A DNA stretch of 64,000 nucleotides, from positions 1,364,001 to 1,428,000 of the forward strand of contig CAVTWY010000002.1 of assembly GCA_963738575.1 (NCBI GenBank), read 5' to 3'. The notes below the pieces were generated by a model. It had not been told where the DNA came from. It saw only the letters and a program-made list of their open reading frames with translations, and did not search any database. Source of the DNA: CAVTWY01 sp963738575 (lineage in GTDB: Bacteria > Pseudomonadota > Gammaproteobacteria > Burkholderiales > Burkholderiaceae_C). Made by a program: the position numbers and the translations under genes. Below are positions 54,534 to 62,784 of this stretch, piece by piece; the stretch's first letter is position 1; the number at the start of each line of letters is the position of its first letter.

Positions 54534-55232
54534 TTACGCTTTGACGACCGAACGCTGCAACCATGCAACGCCAACGTTCAGCACGGCCACCACCAGCAGC
54601 AACACCAAACCCAAGCCCATTGCCAACGGCAGATCGCCCTTGCTGGTCTCCAGCGCAATGGTGGTGGTCATCACCCTCGTCACACCAAGAATGTTGCCGC
54701 CCACCACCATGACCGCACCCACCTCGCTGATGGCACGGCCGAAGGCAGTCAGCAACACGGTGACCAAGGCTACGCGCTCGTGTATCACCAAAAGCATGGC
54801 GGCTGTCCAAGGGCTGGCACCCATCGAACGCAACTGCTTGCCCTGCCCTCGCCAAGCGTCCGCAATCAACTGCCGTGTGAGCGCGGCAACCACCGGCACC
54901 ACCAAAATCGTTTGCGCGATCACCATGGCCGTGGGCGTGAACAAGATCCCCCAGGAGCCCAGTGGCCCCGACCGCGACAGCATCAGGTACACCACAAGCC
55001 CCACCACGACCGATGGCAGGGCCAGCAGGGTGTTGAGCGCAATCAACACAACCCGCTGCCCCACAAACCGCGAAACCGCCAACCAGGCGCCCAACACAAT
55101 CCCAAAAGCGGCAGCAATCAAACATGCCGATCCACTGACCTGCAGCGACAGGGCAACCACTTTCCATAGCGCAGCGTCGAACGAGGCCAAAAGGCGCCAC
55201 GCTTCGTGCAGGCTTTGGAGCAAAGTGTTCAT
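54534..55232 (-). CDS. tupB: Tungstate-type ABC transporter permease
   Basis: This 232-residue membrane protein has about five to six spans and the coupling-loop motif EVGAVMVVGGNILGVTRVMTT near residue 165, as in TupB and related oxyanion permeases. It forms the channel for the ATPase encoded next. No periplasmic binding protein (tupA) lies beside it, although such a protein is needed for uptake. It is divergent from the acyl-CoA dehydrogenase genes. Confidence 0.82.
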   Translation of the reverse strand: MNTLLQSLHEAWRLLASFDAALWKVVALSLQVSGSACLIAAAFGIVLGAWLAVSRFVGQRVVLIALNTLLALPSVVVGLVVYLMLSRSGPLGSWGILFTPTAMVIAQTILVVPVVAALTRQLIADAWRGQGKQLRSMGASPWTAAMLLVIHERVALVTVLLTAFGRAISEVGAVMVVGGNILGVTRVMTTTIALETSKGDLPLAMGLGLVLLLVVAVLNVGVAWLQRSVVKA

Positions 55233-55338
55233 GCGGGGCTGGTGGCGTCAGGCACCGCATTTTGTCTGATGGCGTTGGCCCCAATGGCGCTGCGATGGCA
55301 CAGTGATACAAATACGGTCTGAAAACCGGAGTGCCCCC

Positions 55339-56520
55339 ATGGATTTGAGTTTTACCCCCGACCAACAAGCCTTTCGCACCAGCATCCGCAGCTGGGTGGC
55401 CGAAAGTCTGCCCCAAGACATCAGCCACAAGGTTCACAACGCGCTTCGCTTGGACAAAGACGACTTTCAGCGCTGGGCCCGGATTTTGGGCAAAAAGGGC
55501 TGGCATGGCTGGGGTTGGCCCAAGCAGTTTGGCGGCCCCGGGTGGACGGCCATCGAGCGCCACCTGTTTGAAGAAGAGTGTGCTCTGGCGGGCGCCCCCC
55601 GTGTGATCCCTTTCGGCCCCGTGATGGTGGCACCGGTCATCATGGCGTTTGGGACGCCAGCACAACACCAGCAGCACCTGCCAGGCATCATGAGCGGCGA
55701 CGTTTGGTGGAGCCAAGGCTACAGCGAGCCTGGGTCGGGGTCTGATCTGGCATCACTCAAAACGCGTGCTGATCGTCAAGGCAACAAGTACATCGTCAAC
55801 GGGCAAAAAACCTGGACCACCCTGGCGCAACATGGTGATTGGATTTTCTGCCTGGTGCGCACGGGCCACGACGGCAAGCCCCAAACCGGCATCTCGTTCT
55901 TGCTCATCGACATGAAGTCGCCGGGCGTGACGGTGCGCCCCATCATCATGCTGGACGGCGAACATGAGGTGAACGAGGTTTGGTTTGACAACGTTGAAGT
56001 GCCCGCCGAAAACCTGGTGGGTGAAGAAAACAAGGGGTGGACGTACGCGAAGTACCTGCTGGCCCACGAACGCACCAACATCGCTGACGTGAACCGCTCC
56101 AAGCGTGAGTTGGAGCGGCTTAAGCGCTTGGCCCAGGCGCAGGGCGTCTACGACGACCAGCGCTTTCGCGACCAGATTGCGCTGCTGGAGGTGGACATCA
56201 TCGCCCTGGAGATGATGGTGCTGCGTGTGCTGTCGGCCGAAAGTGGTGGCAAACAAGGGCTCGACGTGGCTGGTCTTCTCAAGATCCGCGGCAGCGAGAT
56301 TCAGCAGCGCTACACCGAGCTCATGATGCTGGCGGGCGGGCCATTGACGCGCGCCTTTGTTCATGAAGCCGTCAACGCTGGCTGGCAGGGTGACTTTGTG
56401 GGCGAGGCCCATTTGGCACCCCTGGCAGGCAACTACTTCAACCTGCGCAAAACCACCATCTACGGCGGCAGCAACGAAGTGCAACGCAACATCGTGGCCC
56501 AGCAAGTGCTGGGAAGCTGA
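55339..56520 (+). CDS. Acyl-CoA dehydrogenase (first of a pair)
   Basis: This 393-residue flavoprotein oxidises an acyl-CoA to the 2-enoyl-CoA. It has QGYSEPGSGSDLASL, the KTWTT strand, and the C-terminal TTIYGGSNEVQRNIVAQ, the FAD motif of the family. GGAG precedes the ATG by six bases. A second dehydrogenase follows after 24 nt. Adjacent pairs of this kind can form heterotetramers, which here is inference. Confidence 0.9.
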   Translation: MDLSFTPDQQAFRTSIRSWVAESLPQDISHKVHNALRLDKDDFQRWARILGKKGWHGWGWPKQFGGPGWTAIERHLFEEECALAGAPRVIPFGPVMVAPVIMAFGTPAQHQQHLPGIMSGDVWWSQGYSEPGSGSDLASLKTRADRQGNKYIVNGQKTWTTLAQHGDWIFCLVRTGHDGKPQTGISFLLIDMKSPGVTVRPIIMLDGEHEVNEVWFDNVEVPAENLVGEENKGWTYAKYLLAHERTNIADVNRSKRELERLKRLAQAQGVYDDQRFRDQIALLEVDIIALEMMVLRVLSAESGGKQGLDVAGLLKIRGSEIQQRYTELMMLAGGPLTRAFVHEAVNAGWQGDFVGEAHLAPLAGNYFNLRKTTIYGGSNEVQRNIVAQQVLGS

Positions 56521-56544
56521 ACCCACTCCTGAAACAGGCCAAAC

Positions 56545-57654
56545 ATGAACTTCGATTTCACAGACGACCAAATCTCGCTGCGTGACGCAGTAGCGCGTTG
56601 GGCAGAAAAGGCCCACGCCTTTGACCGCCGCCACGCGCTTGCCAAAGCCGGCGGTGCCACGCGCCCCGTCATCGACGAACTGACGGCGTTAGGGTTGATG
56701 GGTCTGGCCATCAACGAGCGTCATGGCGGCATGGGCCTGGGTGCCGTGGACGCCATGGTGGTGATGGAGGAGCTGGGCCGGGGCATCGTCAGCGCCCCTT
56801 ACGCGATGGCCGCCCTGGTGGCACCCACGGTGCTGGCCCAGGCCAGTGCCGACGTGCAATCGGCCTGGTTGCCACGCATCGCCGACGGCCGGGCCATGGT
56901 CGTCTTGGCCCATCAAGAGAGTGCAGCCCGCTACCAACTGTCGCGCGTGCAAACAACGGCTCGCGACGCCAGCGGTGTGTGGACACTCAATGGCACCAAG
57001 CATGTGGTGCCCGCCGGTGATGAAGCCGATGCCTTCGTCGTGCCTGCGGCTGCGCATGGCAAGGTGTCGTTGTTTTTGGTCGAACGCGCCGCGGTCAAAG
57101 TCCGTGCCTACCCCACGCAGGATGGCGCCCGCGCGGCCGACATCACCTTGGTGGATGCGCCCGCCACCCTGCTGGTGTCCGATGGCGAGGCACCGTTGGC
57201 CCACGCCGTCGATGTGGGCATTGCGGCGCTTTGCGCTGAAGCCGTGGGCCTGATGGAGCGCATGATGGCCATCACCGCTGATTACATGAACACGCGCAAA
57301 CAATTTGGTGTGGCCATCGCCAGCTTCCAGGCCCTGCGCCACCGCATGGCCGACGTCAAGATGCAACTGGAGCTTGCACGGTCGATGAGTTATTACGCAA
57401 CCCTGAAGCTCAGCGACGACGCACCGTCACGCCGCCGCGCCGTCTCTCAAGCCAAGGTTCAACTCGGAAACAGCATGCGCTTTGTGGGCCAGCAGTGCGT
57501 GCAGTTGCATGGGGGCATCGCCGTGACCGACGAATACGTGGCCAGCCACATCTTCAAGCGGCTGACCATGATCGAATTGAGTTTGGGTGACACCATGCAT
57601 CACCTCGGTGAAGTGAGCGCCAGGATGCAAAACACTGCTGGCGTGTTTGCCTGA
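56545..57654 (+). CDS. Acyl-CoA dehydrogenase-like protein (second of a pair)
   Basis: This 369-residue acyl-CoA-dehydrogenase-fold protein begins NFDFTDDQISLRDAVARWAEK and has LMGLAINERHGGMGLG, KQFGVAIASFQALRHRMADVK and QLHGGIAVTDEY. The C terminus lacks the YGGxxE(I/V)Q FAD motif seen in its partner. This, and the tight spacing, suggest a non-equivalent subunit of one heteromeric enzyme. Confidence 0.86.
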   Translation: MNFDFTDDQISLRDAVARWAEKAHAFDRRHALAKAGGATRPVIDELTALGLMGLAINERHGGMGLGAVDAMVVMEELGRGIVSAPYAMAALVAPTVLAQASADVQSAWLPRIADGRAMVVLAHQESAARYQLSRVQTTARDASGVWTLNGTKHVVPAGDEADAFVVPAAAHGKVSLFLVERAAVKVRAYPTQDGARAADITLVDAPATLLVSDGEAPLAHAVDVGIAALCAEAVGLMERMMAITADYMNTRKQFGVAIASFQALRHRMADVKMQLELARSMSYYATLKLSDDAPSRRRAVSQAKVQLGNSMRFVGQQCVQLHGGIAVTDEYVASHIFKRLTMIELSLGDTMHHLGEVSARMQNTAGVFA

Positions 57655-57664
57655 CACCCCACGC

Positions 57665-57683
57665 AAAAGGCACGGACAGTGCC
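57665..57683 (-). terminator. Terminator of the DUF1304 gene
   Basis: Read on the minus strand, GGCAC (57683-57679), a 5-nt loop and GTGCC (57673-57669) form a short stem followed by TTTT (57668-57665). It lies 14 bp after the DUF1304 stop. The stem is only five base pairs, so strength is uncertain. Confidence 0.45.
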
Positions 57684-57696
57684 CCTACCCAAGGCG

Positions 57697-58053
57697 TCAC
57701 ACCCACCACACCAGCATCAGCGCAACGATGGCAGGCGCCGCCTGAACAAACAGTATCTTGCGGCTGAAGGTTGCGGCACCATAAATCCCGGCGATTGCCA
57801 CGCACGCAAGAAAAAAGGTTTGAATCAACTTACCGCTGGGCCCCAACCAAAGCCCCCACAGCAATCCAGCAGCCAAGAATCCGTTGTACAAACCCTGGTT
57901 GGCGGCCAAAACTTTGGTGTCGGCCGCTCGCTTCGCTGACTGCCCAAAAGTTCGCAGGCCAATCGGCTTGTCCCACAAAAACATCTCCAACACCAAAAAC
58001 CAAAGGTGCAACAGCGCCACCACTGCAATCACGATCTTTGTGGCCAGGGCCAT
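57697..58053 (-). CDS. DUF1304 family small membrane protein
   Basis: This 118-residue protein has four hydrophobic spans (about residues 5-26, 50-71, 77-95 and 100-118) and the conserved block LEMFLWDKPIGLRTFG, plus AANQGLYNGFLAAGLLWG, typical of DUF1304. No function is established. It is transcribed against its neighbours on both sides. Confidence 0.85.
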   Translation of the reverse strand: MALATKIVIAVVALLHLWFLVLEMFLWDKPIGLRTFGQSAKRAADTKVLAANQGLYNGFLAAGLLWGLWLGPSGKLIQTFFLACVAIAGIYGAATFSRKILFVQAAPAIVALMLVWWV

Positions 58054-58205
58054 GACGTCTCCTCGATTCGATTTTTTTGTGCAGCCATCGCCGCCACGCG
58101 GGCCAACGCCGTCGCATCATCCAGAATCATAGTGGACACATGGTCGGACCTAACACATCCTCGTCCCAGCAGCCGAACCCAGGCTGCGCACGCGACAATC
58201 CATGC

Positions 58206-59168
58206 ATGATGAATGATCACATTTGCAAGGTGGAGGGCCTCGAAGTAGGACACCACACCCTCTCTCAACGCGACACGGGCTGCACCGTGGTGATCTGTCG
58301 CGATGGCGCTGCCGCCGGCGTTGACGTGCGTGGTGGGGCGCCCGGGACGCGCGAAACCGACCTGCTGGCACCCGATGCACTGGTGGACTGCATTCACGCG
58401 GTACTGCTCACAGGCGGCAGCGCCTATGGCCTGGATGCAGCCGGCGGCGTGATGCGTTGGCTGGAAGAGCGACAAATTGGGTTTCGGATTGCCTCGGTTT
58501 GCGTTCCTGTGGTGCCTGCTGCGGTGCTGTTTGACTTGTGGCACGGCGACACACGCCTGCGCCCCGATGCCGCTGCCGGCTACGCTGCTTGCAGCGCAGC
58601 CAACACCCATGCGCCCTGGCAAGGCAGTGTCGGGGCTGGCGCTGGTGCCAGCGTGGGCAAGCTGTTTGGATTTGAGCGCGCCACCCGCAGTGGCATTGGC
58701 AGCGCGTCGGTGACCACCAACGGCGTCACGGTGGGGGCATTGATCGCGGTAAACGCTGTTGGCGATGTGATCGACCCAACCACGGGCACTGTGCTAGCAG
58801 GTGCACGTCGCGATGACGGCAGCTTCATTGACATCCAGCGCGCCCTGCTTGAAGGCACGCAGGCATCGTTGCTGCGCGATGGCAGCACCCAGCGGGCCGG
58901 TGCTGCGACCGTCATTGGCGTTGTTGCCACCGACGCAAAGCTTAGCAAAGCACAAGCCAAACGTATGGCCACCATGGCGCACGACGGGTTGGCCAGAACC
59001 ATCCGCCCGGCCCACACCCCCGCTGACGGCGACACGATATTTGCACTTTCCACGGGCCGCCACGACGGCGCCGTTGACATGATGGCGTTGGGTGCGATGG
59101 CCGCCGACGCGGTGGCGCGCGCCGTTGTGCGTGGTGTGCGCATGGCAAGCCAGCAACCGTTGCGCTAA
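58206..59168 (+). CDS. S58-family (DmpA/P1-type) aminopeptidase
   Basis: This 320-residue protein belongs to peptidase family S58, whose members self-cleave to expose an N-terminal nucleophile and then cut D- or L-amino-acid amides. It has VGHHTLSQRDTGCTVVIC, LLTGGSAYGLDAAGGVMRWL, GAGAGASVGKLFGFE, and the region SGIGSASVTTNGVTVGALIAVNAVGD that holds the expected processing site. Two ATGs (58206, 58209) are adjacent. No signal peptide is seen, so it should be cytoplasmic. Confidence 0.86.
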   Translation: MMNDHICKVEGLEVGHHTLSQRDTGCTVVICRDGAAAGVDVRGGAPGTRETDLLAPDALVDCIHAVLLTGGSAYGLDAAGGVMRWLEERQIGFRIASVCVPVVPAAVLFDLWHGDTRLRPDAAAGYAACSAANTHAPWQGSVGAGAGASVGKLFGFERATRSGIGSASVTTNGVTVGALIAVNAVGDVIDPTTGTVLAGARRDDGSFIDIQRALLEGTQASLLRDGSTQRAGAATVIGVVATDAKLSKAQAKRMATMAHDGLARTIRPAHTPADGDTIFALSTGRHDGAVDMMALGAMAADAVARAVVRGVRMASQQPLR

Positions 59169-59541
59169 GACGTGAGCGCCTACAAGCTGCATTGAGCAAC
59201 TTTCGCACGCGCGCCTCACCGACTTTGCGCACCCCGTCACAGTTACACATCAGCGCTTGGTTCGCTTGAACTTGTAACTTACACCACTTGCGTTTTCACC
59301 ACATCGTTGACAACGAAGCGGCTCTCCGGCTGTGACATTCATCACTTAAAGCACCCACGCATCCCGGGGTGTGATTCGAACCACGGGCATTCATCACGAC
59401 AGAGCTGCCCCCCCAGTTGTAGGCACTCATCCGAACACCTACGATGCGTTTGTCGCACTTGCTTACGGGTCGGTACAGATTCGATGCAGGTTGCAAAGTG
59501 GTTCGAAATACAAAGCGCCTGAGCGCATCGTTGGGAAACAA
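59169..59541 (+). other. 373-bp region before the subtilisin gene, no gene seen
   Basis: No frame here has coding character. CATTCATCAC occurs twice (59336-59345 and 59388-59397). The region probably contains the promoter and a long leader for the S8 protease gene. An open frame from 59371 runs into the protease but lacks a good start or signal peptide. Confidence 0.45.
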
Positions 59542-61782
59542 ATGGACAAGCGTCACCCCGAGTTCACGGTTCTGATCGAAAAGTCAGCCGTCAAGCCCGC
59601 CACCGGATTCACCGTCCTCGTCGAGCGCCGCTCGTTGCGCAAAACTGTGGCCGCCTTGGTCGCGATGACCATGTCGTTGAGCGCCATGCTTGGCACGCAA
59701 ACCGCCTTTGCCGCGCCTGGCAAGGGCAAAGGCCCCCACAAAATGGCCAGCGACTTGCGTGAAGAAGTCGAAGGCAAGGACAAACGCACCAAGAGCTGGG
59801 CCCGCGATCGCAAGGGCCAAAAGATGGTTCAAGTGATTTTTGTCAGCAATGCCGACGACCACGACATGAGCGATCTGAAGCAAGAAATCAAGCGCTTTGG
59901 CGGTGAAATCAATGCCACCATGCCAGGCCTGCGCATGGTCACTGCCACCATGCCCGCCAAACGCGTGGACCGCGTGGCCGAACGCGCTGACGTCGAGTAC
60001 GTGGCGCCCAATCGTGAGACTTTCAGCACCGCCAGCGACCTTGAAGTCGCGACCGGCACCACGTCGGGCGGCTACGTTCGCTCGTCTTTGAGCAAACAAG
60101 CCTACACCGGTTTGGACGGCTCCGGCGTGGGCATCGCCGTACTCGACTCAGGCGTCATGCGCAGCCACAAGGCGTTTGAAAACGCGAGTGGCGTGTCACG
60201 GGTGCTTCGCAACGTGACCATGCTCAACACCCAATTGAGCGACTGGACCACCGGAAAGGTTGCAACCACCCTGGCGCCGGGCAGCGCTGAATTGGCGGCT
60301 TACGAGGCCGCGATTGCCAACGATGAATCGGTGAAGCACGATGCATGGGGCCACGGCACCCACGTTGCAGCCGTGGCCGCCGGTCGCTCGACCAATTACA
60401 TCAGCGCCCCAGAAAGCAGTGGCATCGCGCCCAACGCCAACATCATCGACGTCAAAGTCTTGTCTGACTATGGGGTGGGTTCGGTCAGCGACACGCTTGA
60501 AGGCATTCAGTGGACCATCAGCAACGCAAAAAAATACAACATCCGCGTCATCAACATGAGTTTGGCGTCGCGCGCCAAAGAGTCTTGGCAGTTTGACCCG
60601 CTTTGCATCGCGGTGCGCAATGCCGCCGCTGTTGGCATCACCGTCGTGGCGTCTGCCGGCAACTACGGCTCGATCTTGGGTAAAGAAACCTACGGCACCG
60701 TGATGTCGCCCGGCAATGACCCCACCGTCATCACCGTGGGTTCAGCCAACCACAAGGCCACCGCAGCCCGCAGCGACGACGTGATCAACTCGTTCAGTTC
60801 GCGTGGCCCTACGCGCAGTTACAGCAACAACAGTGGCGGTGGCAAAGTTTACGACGACCTGATCAAACCTGATCTGGTGGCGCCCGGCAACCGAATCATG
60901 TCTGCGGCGGCCACATCAGCAACCACCGCGGCGCCTGAATGGAACAACCTGGCCAAGCTGAACGCGATTTTGACAGGCGGCATGACGTTCACGCAGTCTT
61001 ACCGCGAAACGCAGATGTACATGTCGGGCACGTCCGTCGCCGCGCCGGTGGTGGCGGGCGCAGCCGCTGTGTTGCTGCAAGCCAACCCTGGTTTGACACC
61101 GCCACTGGTCAAAGCCATCTTGCAATACACGGCTCAACCGCTAACGTCAGCCAACCTGCTGCAGCAAGGGGCAGGCTTGCTGAACATGCATGGCGCGGTC
61201 ACCATGGCGCGCAAGCTGCGCACCGACATCTCGACGCTGACAGCTGCAGGCACGTTGACTGTTGGCACCTCGATGCTCGCGACCGGTCAAACCATGCCTG
61301 CCAAATCGTCTGTGGTTAACGGCGAAACCATCAAGTGGTCACGCATGGTTTTTGTGGGCGGCAACCGCATCATGACGGGCGACCCGATCATGACCAAGTT
61401 CCAGGCCATCTACGATCCATCGATCACGTGGGTCAAGGGGGAAGCATTCAAGCGCACACCGGCGTATTGGGACGCTCAGAAGCAAGCGGTTCGCAGCGTG
61501 TCAGAAGCGAAGTTGGTCGCGGCCAAACTGCTCTCAAGCGGTGTCATTGACGGCACGGGTCTGTTGGGCAGCAGTTCACAAGCGAATAAAACTGGCTTGT
61601 TTTCTCCAACAACCAGCTTGATGGACCTCTTTGTGGCTGGCAGCGGCTTCGTCTTGAGCGAGGGTTTGGTCATCAGCGAAGGCCTGGTGCTCAGCGAAGG
61701 CCTGGTCATCAGCGAGGGTTTGGTGCTGAGTGAGGGCTTGGTGGTCAGCGAGAAGGCGGGCAACGGTTCCGGCGAAGACTAA
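59542..61782 (+). CDS. Subtilisin-like (S8) serine protease with C-terminal VxSEGL repeats
   Basis: This 746-residue secreted protease has an atypical N terminus: about 30 residues precede a basic-hydrophobic signal (RKTVAALVAMTMSLSAMLGTQ, cut near AFAAP). An inhibitor-like prodomain (about residues 90-160) leads to the catalytic domain with D202 (AVLDSGVM), H271 (GHGTHVA) and S498 (SGTSVAAP). The last 40 residues carry a hexapeptide repeat. It is probably exported and matured by autoprocessing. Substrate and cell-surface fate are unknown. Confidence 0.9.
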   Translation: MDKRHPEFTVLIEKSAVKPATGFTVLVERRSLRKTVAALVAMTMSLSAMLGTQTAFAAPGKGKGPHKMASDLREEVEGKDKRTKSWARDRKGQKMVQVIFVSNADDHDMSDLKQEIKRFGGEINATMPGLRMVTATMPAKRVDRVAERADVEYVAPNRETFSTASDLEVATGTTSGGYVRSSLSKQAYTGLDGSGVGIAVLDSGVMRSHKAFENASGVSRVLRNVTMLNTQLSDWTTGKVATTLAPGSAELAAYEAAIANDESVKHDAWGHGTHVAAVAAGRSTNYISAPESSGIAPNANIIDVKVLSDYGVGSVSDTLEGIQWTISNAKKYNIRVINMSLASRAKESWQFDPLCIAVRNAAAVGITVVASAGNYGSILGKETYGTVMSPGNDPTVITVGSANHKATAARSDDVINSFSSRGPTRSYSNNSGGGKVYDDLIKPDLVAPGNRIMSAAATSATTAAPEWNNLAKLNAILTGGMTFTQSYRETQMYMSGTSVAAPVVAGAAAVLLQANPGLTPPLVKAILQYTAQPLTSANLLQQGAGLLNMHGAVTMARKLRTDISTLTAAGTLTVGTSMLATGQTMPAKSSVVNGETIKWSRMVFVGGNRIMTGDPIMTKFQAIYDPSITWVKGEAFKRTPAYWDAQKQAVRSVSEAKLVAAKLLSSGVIDGTGLLGSSSQANKTGLFSPTTSLMDLFVAGSGFVLSEGLVISEGLVLSEGLVISEGLVLSEGLVVSEKAGNGSGED
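61651..61752 (+). repeat. 18-bp tandem repeat coding for VxSEGL
   Basis: Five consecutive 18-bp units (61651-61740) encode V-[L/I]-S-E-G-L and are followed by a partial VVSE. The alternation L/I/L/I/L of the second residue and the use of different synonymous codons between units suggest selection on the peptide rather than recent slippage. Confidence 0.85.
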
Positions 61783-61803
61783 GCGCCAGGCCCTTGAAAA
61801 CCA

Positions 61804-61834
61804 GGCGGCTGCACGACACGTTCGTGCGGCCGCC
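61804..61834. terminator. 13-bp hairpin after the S8 protease gene
   Basis: GGCGGCTGCACGA (61804-61816) pairs with TCGTGCGGCCGCC (61822-61834) with one G-T wobble and a 5-nt loop. It starts 22 bp after the protease stop. No U-run follows, so it may be a processed or protective 3' stem rather than a classical intrinsic terminator. Confidence 0.45.
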
Positions 61835-61841
61835 ATAATCG

Positions 61842-62597
61842 TTGGGCAACACGAATTCACGACAAAAGCACCCCGCCCCCACCTTGCGACTCGAACAAGT
61901 ACTTTTCACCCAAGGGTTCGGCACGCGTCGCGATTGCCACGCATTGGCCCTAAGCGGCCGCGTGTGCGTGAAAGGCATTCGTTTGCTGGACCCCAACATC
62001 GACTTGCCAGTCGACGGATTGGTGTTCGAGATTGATGGTGTGGCATGGCCATTCCACACGCAAGCGATCGTGCTCATGCACAAACCGCTCGGTCACGAAT
62101 GCTCCATGAAACCCCGCCACCATCCCAGCGTGATGGCGCTGTTGCCGCAGCCGCTGCGAACACGTGGGCTGCAGCCTGTCGGCAGGTTGGACGTTGACAC
62201 CACCGGCATCTTGATGCTGACCGACGACGGAGCGTTGCTGCACCAACTCACGTCCCCCAAACATCACGTCGCAAAGGTCTACCAAGTGACCACGCGTCAT
62301 GCAATAGCCCCCATCCACGTCGAGCAACTGCTTGCCGGGGTGGTGCTCGACGATGACCCTGAACCTGTGCGCGCCCTGTCGTGCCGCGCGACGGCTGAGC
62401 GAAGCATCGAGATCACCATTGAACAAGGCCGATACCACCAGGTCAAGCGCATGGTGGCCGCCGTTGGCAACCGTGTGGAGGCTCTGCACCGAAGCCGCTT
62501 TGGTCCCTGGATCCTCCCCGCGGATCTACCCTTGGGTCAATGGCTTTGGGTGACCCCAACCGACCCAGTCGCGAGGGCCAGCGGAACTTCGAGATAA
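61842..62597 (+). CDS. RsuA/RluE-family pseudouridine synthase
   Basis: This 251-residue enzyme should isomerise a uridine in ribosomal RNA. An S4-like start (LRLEQVLFTQGFGTRRDCHALALSGRVCVKG) precedes the catalytic domain, with D117 in GRLDVDTTGILMLTDDG and KVYQVTT, EQGRYHQVKRMVAAVGN. The start is uncertain: the frame opens with TTG at 61842 and another TTG is at 61884, with no ATG or clear ribosome site; CATAAT (61834-61839) lies just before. Which rRNA site it modifies is unknown. Confidence 0.82.
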   Translation: MGNTNSRQKHPAPTLRLEQVLFTQGFGTRRDCHALALSGRVCVKGIRLLDPNIDLPVDGLVFEIDGVAWPFHTQAIVLMHKPLGHECSMKPRHHPSVMALLPQPLRTRGLQPVGRLDVDTTGILMLTDDGALLHQLTSPKHHVAKVYQVTTRHAIAPIHVEQLLAGVVLDDDPEPVRALSCRATAERSIEITIEQGRYHQVKRMVAAVGNRVEALHRSRFGPWILPADLPLGQWLWVTPTDPVARASGTSR

Positions 62598-62784
62598 AGG
62601 CCGCCTTCGCCACCGTTGTATTGCGGCGATCTGTGATGAACAGCACGGGATTGCTACACGTTCAACAAGGGCCTAGCCCCCTGAAATGGCCACTCTTGGG
62701 CAAGATCAGAGGTACGCAAAATCCGTCCGTAGCGCATGGTCGAACGGATGCAACCTTTTCGCTTGCCAAACAACCTGGGGCCCG

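Noticed and set aside
59365..59385. GTGATTCGAACCAC, similar to a tRNA T-arm
   Set aside because: Only three pairs of the stem form on either strand and there is no acceptor or anticodon arm nearby.
61651..61752. CRISPR-like repeat
   Set aside because: The 18-bp units are contiguous, in frame and encode a hexapeptide, with no spacers.
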